Assembly: GCF_001544555.2 (NCBI RefSeq)
Contig: NZ_FCOK02000017.1
Location: forward strand, 62,001-126,000
DNA length: 64,000 bases
Direction of reading: 5' to 3'
Source of the DNA: Caballeronia udeis
GTDB taxonomy: Bacteria > Pseudomonadota > Gammaproteobacteria > Burkholderiales > Burkholderiaceae
The position numbers were made by a program, and so were the translations under genes. This document shows, in pieces, positions 1 to 7,731 of the stretch. Numbering within the stretch: position 1 is the stretch's first letter; each line of letters opens with the position of its first letter. The notes below the pieces were generated by a model. It saw only the letters and a list, made by a program, of their open reading frames with translations, was not told where the DNA came from and did not search any database.

Positions 1-1249
1 CGCGTGCGTTGATGACAATAGGGCTGGGTTCGTTGTCGTGGATCATCGCGCGCACGCGTGGATAGATATGACGCTCCCAGCGTTTGCCGTTGAACACGCC
101 ATAGTGCCCCACACCCGTTTGCACGTGGTGGGTCTTCATGTACGGGCGCAACTTGTTGCACAGTTCCTGCGCGGCCAGCGTCTGGCCGACCGCGCAGATA
201 TCGTCGCGCTCGCCTTCAACGGTAAGCAGGGCGGTTCGCCTGATCAATGACGGATCAATCCCGCGGCCACGCACTTCCAGTTCATGCAGCGGCAGCGCGT
301 GCCGTTGGAAGACGGTGTCGATAGTCTCGAGATAGAAATCGGCCGTCAAATCCATGGTCGCGAAGTATTCTTCATAGAATACGCGGATCGCCTCGGCCTT
401 CGCGGGGTCGCCCTTCGCGCGCTGATACACCATGTCTTCGAATGCATCGAAGTGACGCGCCGGGTTCATTGCCATGAACGCCATCAGTTGTGTGTGGCCC
501 GGATAAACGCGCCGGCCTGCGCCCGCAAAACCCCACGGCACGGCGCTGATCAGGTTCCGCTCGAACCATTCAATCGGCTTGCTCTTCGCGAGCGCGTTCA
601 CCGAAGTCGGGTTGATCCGCGTGTCGATAGGACCGGCCATCAGCGTCATGCTGGCGGGCTGCAGCGGATGATCGTCTGCTGCCATCAGCGAAACCGCCGC
701 GAGGGCCGCCACGGTCGGCTGGCAGACAGCCAGCAAGTGGGAGTTGGGTCCCAGCGCGACGATAAAGTCGATGACATGCTGGACGTATTCGTCAAAGCCG
801 AAGGGTCCCTGCATCAGCGAGACATCGCGAGGGTTGATCCAGTCCGTGATGTAGACGTCGTGGTCAGGCAGCAGGGTGCGCACCGTGCCGCGCAGGAGCG
901 TGGCGAAGTGGCCGGACATGGGGGCGATCACCAGCACGCGAGGTTGTTTTGGTCCGCCTTCCTTCGCAAAATGCAGCAGCGAACAGAACGGCGTGGCGAG
1001 GGTGATCTCCTCGACGACGGGTACGCTTTTACCTTCCAGCTCCACCGAGTCGATAGCGAATGGACGCCGGCTATGCGTGAGCGCCGAGAGTGCCAGCAGA
1101 TCGCACGTGGCTCGCAGTGACCGGCCTCGAGGGGTATTGGCGAGCAACGGCCACGCATCGAGCGCGTGGTTGATGAGTGCCGCGCCGTGGCGTACCGGCA
1201 GCGTGAGGTCCGCCATCGCCTGATAGCCGGAGTATGCGAATGGGTTCAT
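1..1249 (-). CDS. phaZ: Intracellular poly(3-hydroxybutyrate) depolymerase, C-terminus cut by window edge
   Basis: Degrades stored polyhydroxybutyrate granules in the cytoplasm to oligomers or monomers. The leftward reading frame is open from an ATG at 1249 (MNPFAYSGYQAM) to the window edge, giving 416 codons without a stop. That is close to the full length of PhaZ1-type depolymerases, so little is missing. An LLAVCQPT segment near residue 176 corresponds to the catalytic cysteine box of this family, which replaces the usual lipase serine; APMSGHFATLLR and TDWINPRDV precede it and are typical of the family. No partner gene of the PHA pathway is visible in the window. Family assignment is from recognition of these motifs; the Asp and His of the triad were not checked. 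Confidence 0.9.
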   Translation of the reverse strand, partial: MNPFAYSGYQAMADLTLPVRHGAALINHALDAWPLLANTPRGRSLRATCDLLALSALTHSRRPFAIDSVELEGKSVPVVEEITLATPFCSLLHFAKEGGPKQPRVLVIAPMSGHFATLLRGTVRTLLPDHDVYITDWINPRDVSLMQGPFGFDEYVQHVIDFIVALGPNSHLLAVCQPTVAALAAVSLMAADDHPLQPASMTLMAGPIDTRINPTSVNALAKSKPIEWFERNLISAVPWGFAGAGRRVYPGHTQLMAFMAMNPARHFDAFEDMVYQRAKGDPAKAEAIRVFYEEYFATMDLTADFYLETIDTVFQRHALPLHELEVRGRGIDPSLIRRTALLTVEGERDDICAVGQTLAAQELCNKLRPYMKTHHVQTGVGHYGVFNGKRWERHIYPRVRAMIHDNEPSPIVINAR

Positions 1250-1493
1250 CGCCTTTCGCTTGAGCGCGTAGTGTCTGGTCGCGCAAAATAACGCAATACA
1301 TATGCCAAGCGCGCGTTAGCGCCGGCATCGGCATGAGGGTGGTTGAAGTGATACATGAAACTGGTACATGAAAGTGGCACATCCCTTGCAGCATTCCTGA
1401 ACACGCCCTGAACGTGCCGTCTTTTGGTGCGTGTGTGCACTGCGCCGCGCACCCGGGCGAGCGTGTTTCGCTTGAACCGCCGAGGACCTTCAA

Positions 1494-2147
1494 ATGACGA
1501 ACGCTACGCTTACGATCAGCAGCAAGAACTATTCGTCGTGGTCGCTACGAGGCTGGCTGCTCACGAAATTCAGCGGGCTGCCGTTCGAAGAGTTCGTGAT
1601 GCCGGTGGACGATCCCGGCGCGCGGGCCGAACTGCTGCTGCTGTCGCCGTCCATTCTCGTTCCGTGCCTGGTCCACGACGGCATCAAGGTATGGGACACG
1701 CTCGCGATTGCGGAGTACCTGAACGAGGTGCGCCCGAAAGCAGGGTTGTTGCCTGCTGACCGGCGCATGCGCGCGCATTGTCGTTCCATTTGCGGAGAAA
1801 TGCATTCGGGCTTCGCTTCGTTGCGCTCGGCGTTGCCGATGAATATCAAAGCGCATTTCCCGAACTTCACGATCTGGGCGCGTGCCCAGACGGATATCGA
1901 GCGCATTACGGCAATCTGGCTTGAATGCCTCAAGCAATACGACGGCCCTTATCTGTTTGGAGCGCTTAGCGCTGCCGATGCAATGTTCGCACCGGTCGTC
2001 ACGCGCTTTGTCACTTACGACGTCAAGCTCGAGCCGGAGATTGTCGCCTATTCGCAGCGCATTCTCGCCTTGCCGGAGATGCAGCAATGGATAGCTGATG
2101 CGCAGCAGGAGGTCGAGGAGATCGACGAGCTTGACGCCGAGTTTTAA
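1494..2147 (+). CDS. Glutathione S-transferase family protein
   Basis: A 217-residue cytosolic protein with the GST layout: an N-terminal thioredoxin-like domain (about residues 4-80) and an all-helical C-terminal domain. SSKNYSSWSLRGW near the N-terminus supplies the Ser/Tyr region that contacts glutathione. The SPSILVPCLVHDG and WDTLAIAEYLNE segments match the cis-Pro loop and the glutathione-binding Glu/Ser region of the fold. It probably conjugates or reduces small electrophiles; the substrate cannot be told. The gene is monocistronic and converges on the receiver gene that ends at 2168, only 20 bases away. I see no convincing hairpin terminator in that gap. Confidence 0.85.
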   Translation: MTNATLTISSKNYSSWSLRGWLLTKFSGLPFEEFVMPVDDPGARAELLLLSPSILVPCLVHDGIKVWDTLAIAEYLNEVRPKAGLLPADRRMRAHCRSICGEMHSGFASLRSALPMNIKAHFPNFTIWARAQTDIERITAIWLECLKQYDGPYLFGALSAADAMFAPVVTRFVTYDVKLEPEIVAYSQRILALPEMQQWIADAQQEVEEIDELDAEF

Positions 2148-2167
2148 GGTCCGGTTTCAGGGTTCGC

Positions 2168-2533
2168 TTAGCTGGCCAGCTTCCTGAAGGTTTCCAGCAC
2201 GGCTTCCCCTTTGAACGGCTTGACGATCCAGCCCTTGACGCCGGCGGCCTTGCCGCGCTCTTTCATGGCCGGGCTGCTCTCGGTGGTCAGCATGATGATA
2301 TTGACCGTGGTGTTTACGAGCTCGCCGCGGATCTTTTCGACCATGGTCAGGCCGTCCATGTTGGGCATGTTGACGTCGCTGATCACCAGCTTGATCCCGG
2401 GACTCGACTTCATCTTGGAGAGTCCGTCTTTCCCATCGACGGCGGTCTCCACATCCAGCCCGTTCTTTCTCAGGAAACCGGCGACCTCGTCGCGTACGGT
2501 GCTGGAGTCATCGACAACAAGAATTTTCGACAT
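2168..2533 (-). CDS. CheY-like single-domain response regulator
   Basis: A 121-residue stand-alone receiver domain. The acidic pair D8/D9, phosphoacceptor D53 (ISDVNMPNMDG), T83/T84 and K105 (IVKPF) are all present, so it should be phosphorylatable. There is no output domain. It is the last gene of a five-gene leftward operon (7234 to 2168), 18 bases after the receiver/CheX fusion. In this context it is the likely phosphate acceptor of the CheA-like kinase and the likely substrate of the two CheX-like phosphatases. Its target (flagellar motor, pilus or other) cannot be inferred, since no motility genes are in the window. Confidence 0.93.
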   Translation of the reverse strand: MSKILVVDDSSTVRDEVAGFLRKNGLDVETAVDGKDGLSKMKSSPGIKLVISDVNMPNMDGLTMVEKIRGELVNTTVNIIMLTTESSPAMKERGKAAGVKGWIVKPFKGEAVLETFRKLAS

Positions 2534-2551
2534 GATTTTTCCTCTAAGGAA

Positions 2552-3526
2552 TCAGAACAGATCCAGTTCGCCCGCTTCAACCACGGCGCCGATATCTTTC
2601 GCGACTTCGCTGAAGTCCTCGGGCGACCAGCTCAGATTGAAGATGAAGCGTTGATGAAGTCTTACTGTATGGCCCGACAGTTCGTCGGTCAGGTGATAGA
2701 TGAAACACAACTGCGGATTCGACGTGCCGAACGAGATGTACTTCTGCTTGTGATTGACCAGCAGCGGCACTTGTACCTGACTGCGCGCGAGCGCGTCGGC
2801 GTCGCCCATGTAGCGGTTCTTGAATGAGCCCCAGATCAGGTTGGTGATCTCGCCCAGCAGGCTGTTGAGGTCGCGGAAGTCGGCGGGACCGTCACACATC
2901 TCGTGCCGTTCAAGCAGTTCGAGGATAGGCTGCTCTTCGGCCTGCATCATCATGTAGCCGCGGCACCAGGTACTCTCGAGCGGAATCAGGCTGAACACTT
3001 CGCCGAAAATGATCCGGTCGCGCACAATGCACGGCGTGTCCCAGGTGATGGCGACGTTCTTGAACAGGCTGCTCAGTATCGACTCCGTGATCTCCAGTAT
3101 GCCGCGTACCAGAGCGTTCGGATAAGCCAGGCTGAAGATGTATTCGTCAATGACCTTGCGCAACGGCGCCATGTCCTCGGCCAGGTAGGCGGCGCACAAG
3201 ACCCGGCGCAGGCCGTCAGGCAAGCCGTCGAATGTCGGACTCGAATCGCGGCGGATGATGATGGGCAGTTCGGGACGCACGGTGTTGATCTTGATCGCGA
3301 TCTCGGCGCTCTCTTCCAGGGAGCCGCCGTAGCTTTCGGAGAATAGGATGGCGCCCAGGTCTATGTTCGATCGCAGCACGGACAGCAAGCGGTTCTTGCG
3401 TACCTTCAGGCCGACCAGATTGTGTTCGTCGCAGAAGCGCTTGATCGCATTCGCATGCACCGGGGAGTCGTCGAGGACCAGCACTTTGCTGACCGGCTTG
3501 TTCTCGTTCAAATCGCTTGTCATCAT
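2552..3526 (-). CDS. Degenerate receiver fused to a CheX/CheC-like phosphatase domain
   Basis: 324 residues. Residues about 13-130 look like a receiver domain (KVLVLDDSP keeps D19/D20), but the phosphoacceptor position reads AILFSESYGG, with Glu64 where Asp is expected. The conserved Lys is also not evident, so this is probably a pseudo-receiver. The C-terminal half carries the CheC/CheX/FliY signature S-x3-E-x2-N (SLLGEITN) followed by a Pro about 25 residues later. That is the pattern of CheY-P phosphatases. The protein ends in GELDLF, nearly the same tail as the neighbouring CheX-like protein (GELELF). It lies 15 bases after that gene in the operon. The phosphatase role is inferred from the motif. 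Confidence 0.8.
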   Translation of the reverse strand: MMTSDLNENKPVSKVLVLDDSPVHANAIKRFCDEHNLVGLKVRKNRLLSVLRSNIDLGAILFSESYGGSLEESAEIAIKINTVRPELPIIIRRDSSPTFDGLPDGLRRVLCAAYLAEDMAPLRKVIDEYIFSLAYPNALVRGILEITESILSSLFKNVAITWDTPCIVRDRIIFGEVFSLIPLESTWCRGYMMMQAEEQPILELLERHEMCDGPADFRDLNSLLGEITNLIWGSFKNRYMGDADALARSQVQVPLLVNHKQKYISFGTSNPQLCFIYHLTDELSGHTVRLHQRFIFNLSWSPEDFSEVAKDIGAVVEAGELDLF

Positions 3527-3541
3527 GGTGTTTGCGCCAAA

Positions 3542-4081
3542 TTAGAACAACTCGAGCTCGCCGCTGGTTTCTTCAACGGCCGTCATGTCGGCCACGAAGT
3601 CGATGGGCGCATGGGCGCACACACAGACTGTCGCGGCAAGCCGGAATGACCCGTTGATCGTGATCGCGTACGACGAAAGATAGTCAGGCTTCAGGCCTTC
3701 AAGGTAGGGCAGGCAGCGGGCGCTGAGGACATACGGCGTCGACATTCCCAGATCCTGGAAATACCGGAGCAGGTCCTGATTCATGGCTCCGCAGCAAAGA
3801 TTGCAGACCTCCAGAAGCACGTCCTGAAGTGAAACGTCCCCGGTCTGCCTGGCGAAGTAATCGCGCGTGCTTGTGTCGTCGTCGAAATGAAAAACCAGCA
3901 GCAGCCGGAACAGAATGGACGAGATGGTCAGGATGATGACGTTGGCGTCGGGCCGCGTGCTGTCATGGGCGTGCGCCACCGGGACGATCTTGCACGTATC
4001 GTCCGGTTGTTGCGGCAGTCTCGAGCGTGTCGCTTTGAACAGGATGCTTTCAAAACCGGCTTGTGCGTTGCTACTGATCAT
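3542..4081 (-). CDS. CheX-like CheY-P phosphatase family protein
   Basis: A 179-residue cytosolic protein. It has the D-x3-E-x2-N signature of the CheC/CheX/FliY phosphatases (DVLLEVCN, near residues 87-94), followed by a Pro 22 residues later (GMSTPYVLS). In CheX the Glu and Asn of this motif insert into the receiver active site and drive CheY-P hydrolysis. The last six residues, GELELF, almost repeat the tail of the next gene product (GELDLF). It starts 8 bases after the MCP-like gene and is third in the operon. Low similarity outside the motif means exact membership (CheX or a sister family) is uncertain. Confidence 0.72.
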   Translation of the reverse strand: MISSNAQAGFESILFKATRSRLPQQPDDTCKIVPVAHAHDSTRPDANVIILTISSILFRLLLVFHFDDDTSTRDYFARQTGDVSLQDVLLEVCNLCCGAMNQDLLRYFQDLGMSTPYVLSARCLPYLEGLKPDYLSSYAITINGSFRLAATVCVCAHAPIDFVADMTAVEETSGELELF

Positions 4082-4089
4082 TTCGATGC

Positions 4090-4809
4090 CTAGTGGAGCC
4101 TTGCCTGGAATTGATCGGCAAGCACCTCGACGCTGCTAAGCGACGCGGTGATCATCTTTCCGCCAGCCTGGATGTCCTGGAACGTGGCGGTCGTTGTCAG
4201 GTCATTGCGGTGCAGGCTGTCACGGTAGCTCCTCGACAGTTCTTCCGAACGTGCCGCGAGGGCCCGCACTTCGCTGGCCACCACAGCAAATCCACGCCCC
4301 GCGTTGCCCGCACGCGCGGCTTCAATGGACGCGTTCAACGAAACGATCACCACATGCTTGACGATAGACGACAGCTCGTGATTTTTCGCATGCATGTCCT
4401 GGTTCTGCGTCATCAGCGAAATCATCTGCTCGTGCCACCGTTCGAACGTGGCCGCGAGACTCTTGAGCCGCGATGCTTCGCCGGCAATCCGTCTTGCCTG
4501 ATCGAGCAGTTGCTCCTTGTCTCCAAGAGCCGCTGCCAGCGCTGCACGATCCTCGCCCGCACTCTTCGATTGCCTGGCGAGATCCTCGCTCAGCCGGGCA
4601 ATTGAAGATTCCAGTTGCCGGGTCTTGTGCTCCGCCTCATTGATCGACGCACTTTGCTGCGCATTGGTTTGCGTTAGCGTCTTGATCTTGCCGTCCGCTT
4701 CCGATTGAAGCCGGTCCAGGGTTCGCGCGTTATCCCACTTGTGCAAGAGCACGGCCAGGATGGCCGTCGCCACGGCCCCTGCCATTGCTGCCAACAGATA
4801 CTGTTCCAT
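4090..4809 (-). CDS. Minimal membrane-anchored methyl-accepting chemotaxis-like protein
   Basis: 239 residues with one N-terminal membrane helix (about 4-25), a long coiled coil (about 30-135) and the core of an MCP signalling hairpin. The conserved tip reads SLNASIEAARAGNAGRGFAVVA. There is no periplasmic ligand domain and no HAMP domain, and the signalling region is shorter than in normal MCPs. I chose the ATG at 4809: a GGAAGG box lies about 10 bases upstream, while the in-frame TTG at 4818 would overlap that box. It sits between the CheA-like kinase and the CheX-like gene and probably signals to, or scaffolds, that kinase. No CheW, CheR or CheB gene accompanies it. Confidence 0.85.
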   Translation of the reverse strand: MEQYLLAAMAGAVATAILAVLLHKWDNARTLDRLQSEADGKIKTLTQTNAQQSASINEAEHKTRQLESSIARLSEDLARQSKSAGEDRAALAAALGDKEQLLDQARRIAGEASRLKSLAATFERWHEQMISLMTQNQDMHAKNHELSSIVKHVVIVSLNASIEAARAGNAGRGFAVVASEVRALAARSEELSRSYRDSLHRNDLTTTATFQDIQAGGKMITASLSSVEVLADQFQARLH

Positions 4810-4867
4810 CACAATCAATCCTTCCGGGGTTCAACCGATGCGCTTCTGCTTGGGTTCGTTGTGAGTG

Positions 4868-7234
4868 CTAGGCTGAAACTTCGTCGGCCTCGCGTTGCGC
4901 TTGCGCTCCGCTACCGTCTACGGCGACGTTGTCCGGTAAGCAAACAACCGTTTCGAAGCGGCGGAATTCCGCACCCGCATGATCATCGGTAAAGCGCAGC
5001 TTGATGCTGCCGTCTTTGCGCTTGAGGAAGTCGCGCACGGCGTCCATGCCCACGCCACGGCCCGACACTTCCGTGACCTGCTCCGCCGTCGAGAAGCCCG
5101 GGCGGAAGATGAGGTCGGCAATCTCCTCGTCGCTGGTCTTGTCGTCGCTGCCAATCCAGCCGCGCTCGACTGCAATATTGCGAATCCGCCTCAGGGCGAG
5201 GCCGCGGCCGTCGTCTTTCAGCGTAATGCGGACTGTGTCTTCCGCGAGACTCATGTCGATATCGATCGTGCCGCCCGCTGTCTTTCCTTGCGCCACGCGC
5301 GCCTCGGCCGTCTCGATGCCGTGGTCCATCGAATTGCGCAGCAGATGCATGAACACGTTTTTCAACACGCCGCTGGCGTGACCATGCAACCGGGTGTTGT
5401 TGTCACGAATACGTACCACGGGCGCTTCCTTGCCCAGTTCCTTCGCGAGCGAGGGGAGTGAGTCGAGCACACCGGAGAGCACCTGGCCAAGACTTTCAGT
5501 TCCGAGCAGGCGCAAGGTCTGATGCAACGCGTCGCGCATTTCGATCAGGTCGCCGGGAGTGCCCACATTCATGGCTTCGAGCTGACGCAGGCTTTCCTGA
5601 ATATGTTCGATATCGATTGTCAGGTACCGTTGCGCGTCACCGCCCTGGCCAGGTCCCTTGCGTCCCAGGCTGACCTCGTTGATCTCGGCGTAACTCTCGA
5701 CCACTTCACGTACGCGAGCCAGTTCCTGTGCAAGGCTTTCCTGATCCCAGGTCCGCTGCGCGTCGGGCTTGCGCAGTTCGTCGTAGCTCTGCTCGGTCTC
5801 GTGAACAATGTCGGTCAGGTACTGGAGGCTGTAGGTACGCGCGTTGCCCTTGATCGTATGCATGTTGCGGAACAGTTCGGCAATGGCGGCGCCGTTCGCC
5901 TGGCGGTGCTCGCGAATGATCCGTTCGTTCTCGCTGATAAAGGTGGTTGAGCTTTCGATGAAGTGGTGGAACTTCTCCTGGTTGATCGCGAGGATTTCAC
6001 CGATCATTTCCAGCCTGCGTTTCTGCTCGGTCGTTTCCGCAGCCAGTGCGCGCAACTCCGTGACGTCGCGCACGCACAGCATCAGGCGCACGATGGTGTC
6101 GGTTTCGTCGGTGATGGCGGACCAGCTGAGGTCAAGAATTTTCACGCGGCCGTCGGGCATGCGCTTCGCGGTTTCGTGTACCAGCAGGTGTTGATTGAAC
6201 TCGAAGTTGATGCTGTCTTCGCCGAGGCATGCATGGCTGGCTGCGTCTACTTGCGAGAGCACGTCGGCGCCAAGATCGGTGTCCGAGAACACCAGGTCCA
6301 TGAGGCTGCGGCCGGCAATGTCCTTCGTTTCGAAGATCGCTTCAAGATGCGCCGAGTACTCGGCATGGACAACGGCCCCGGATACGACCGTCAGGATGCC
6401 CTGTTGCATGTTTTGCAGCATGGCCTGGATGTCTGCGGTCTTCTGCGTCAGCAAGGCCGAGTTCTCCTGGATCTTTTCGATCATGCCGTTGAACGCGACA
6501 ATAGAGTGGCCGATCTCGTCCATCCGTCCCACCGGCACGCGGCGCGTGAAGTCCTGGCTGGAGGCAATCTCGCTCATCATGGCCTGCATGCGGCTTAGCG
6601 GTTGCGTGATCTGGCGGTAGAGCAGGGAACCGATCAGGCTCAGCAGCACGATGGCGACACCCGTCACAATGGCGATAGCGGTCGTTGTTGTCGCGAGCGT
6701 GTGGTTCAGCGCGGTGATTGCATCGTCCTTCTCGCGGTTCTTCTCAATGCGAAGGGTCTCGACTATGCCTTCCAGTTCGTCGCGATACTGCGCCACGTTG
6801 GCGAACAAAAACGCTTGCGCGAGCTCGTTCTTGCCCGCGGCTTTCATCTTTGCCGTGTCATTGATCGCCGAGAAGTAGTTCTCGAGGCTGTCGTTAGCTT
6901 GGCTTACCAATCCGACTTGTGCGTGGCTGTGCGCGTTACGTGCCTGGAAGGCGAGCGCTTGCTGCAGGGACGCCTTCTTCGCTTTCAATGCATCCTGCGC
7001 CTGGGCGACGACGTTGCCGTCCGGCGAATACACAAGCGTCATGGTGGCAAGTTGCACGTCCTTGACCTGCGAAACCAGGTCGGCGGAAGCCAGCGCGCTG
7101 GGCACCACGCCTTCGGTGACTTGCTTGACCTCCGATGCGCTGTGCCGCGTCTGGTAGACGGCGTAACCGCCGATCGCCGATAAGGCGACGAACATCAGGA
7201 TGACCAATAGCGTAATGCGATGACGGATAGTCAT
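4868..7234 (-). CDS. Membrane-bound CheA-like histidine kinase (4HB-like sensor, HAMP, PAS-like, Hpt, ATPase)
   Basis: 788 residues. Two membrane helices (about 9-27 and 185-205) bracket a helical periplasmic region like that of MCPs, followed by HAMP (about 205-260) and a PAS-like segment (about 265-395). An Hpt domain follows with phosphorylatable His459 in MHTIKGNAR. The HATPase domain shows an N box (HLLRNSMDHGIE), DDGRGL and SGRGVGMDAV, which are CheA-type rather than EnvZ-type signatures. The protein stops soon after the ATPase, so it lacks the CheW-binding P5 domain of true CheA and would not join a classical array. It is the first gene of the operon, with GGGGAG just upstream of its ATG. 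The likely acceptor is the CheY-like protein at the operon end. Confidence 0.9.
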   Translation of the reverse strand: MTIRHRITLLVILMFVALSAIGGYAVYQTRHSASEVKQVTEGVVPSALASADLVSQVKDVQLATMTLVYSPDGNVVAQAQDALKAKKASLQQALAFQARNAHSHAQVGLVSQANDSLENYFSAINDTAKMKAAGKNELAQAFLFANVAQYRDELEGIVETLRIEKNREKDDAITALNHTLATTTTAIAIVTGVAIVLLSLIGSLLYRQITQPLSRMQAMMSEIASSQDFTRRVPVGRMDEIGHSIVAFNGMIEKIQENSALLTQKTADIQAMLQNMQQGILTVVSGAVVHAEYSAHLEAIFETKDIAGRSLMDLVFSDTDLGADVLSQVDAASHACLGEDSINFEFNQHLLVHETAKRMPDGRVKILDLSWSAITDETDTIVRLMLCVRDVTELRALAAETTEQKRRLEMIGEILAINQEKFHHFIESSTTFISENERIIREHRQANGAAIAELFRNMHTIKGNARTYSLQYLTDIVHETEQSYDELRKPDAQRTWDQESLAQELARVREVVESYAEINEVSLGRKGPGQGGDAQRYLTIDIEHIQESLRQLEAMNVGTPGDLIEMRDALHQTLRLLGTESLGQVLSGVLDSLPSLAKELGKEAPVVRIRDNNTRLHGHASGVLKNVFMHLLRNSMDHGIETAEARVAQGKTAGGTIDIDMSLAEDTVRITLKDDGRGLALRRIRNIAVERGWIGSDDKTSDEEIADLIFRPGFSTAEQVTEVSGRGVGMDAVRDFLKRKDGSIKLRFTDDHAGAEFRRFETVVCLPDNVAVDGSGAQAQREADEVSA

Positions 7235-7731
7235 TCGAGAAACTCCCCGGGCGAAACTGGCGTATCAAGGCCTGGCCAGGAACAGGCCGGCCTTGTGGAA
7301 TAGGTGCTTCTTTTAAGAGACTCGAATAGTGTTGATTTAATGTTACTAATGCGTGACCGCTGAGGAAAAATAACGTTGTTTACCCTACTGGCCCTTGCTG
7401 GGCTTAGGTATTCGGTTATGCTTAATTACGCAAAATAATTAGTGCGAAAATAGCTCTAAAGTTTTATCAAATATTGCCGTTAATAGAGGGTTCGTTTTTA
7501 CCGATGGGCGGATTTCGTCGTTCGGGCCGATTTAGCCGCGTTCTCTTTGAAACTGATTTTTGTGCGTGGCGAATAACCACTTGAGCGCGCCTCGAGGACC
7601 CCGGTGTGCCGGGTCAAACGTCACGCTAACGATTGCGAAGCATGCTGCCAGTCGTACCGGGCGCCACTGGAACCTCTAATCACTTAAATTGTCTATGTGT
7701 GATGTGGTCCTCTTTTTGGGGAGGCTTCCAA
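7235..7731. other. Divergent intergenic region between chemosensory operon and MHS transporter
   Basis: About 500 bases without a supported gene, markedly AT-richer than its surroundings between 7320 and 7510. It must carry the promoter of the leftward kinase operon and that of the rightward transporter. A sigma28-like promoter on the + strand is listed separately. A short hairpin (GACCC with GGGTC, around 7599-7617) lies downstream of it but has no T-tract. Confidence 0.6.
7457..7483 (+). promoter_or_regulatory. Sigma28 (FliA)-like promoter
   Basis: TAAAGTTT at 7457-7464, an 11-base spacer, then GCCGTTAA at 7476-7483. The FliA consensus is TAAAGTTT-N11-GCCGATAA, so 15 of 16 positions match with the exact spacing. 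It points rightward, toward the MHS transporter whose ATG lies about 250 bases further on, and away from the chemosensory operon. Seen directly in the sequence; activity is inferred. Confidence 0.6.

Noticed and set aside
284-1120. 278-codon frame on the + strand
   Set aside because: Antisense to phaZ, whose motifs and codon use are clear; the product is Arg/His-rich with no family resemblance.
2168-7234. Classical flagellar chemotaxis operon
   Set aside because: No cheW, cheR, cheB, motA or motB; the kinase is membrane-bound and lacks the P5 domain, so the cluster is described as chemosensory-like only.
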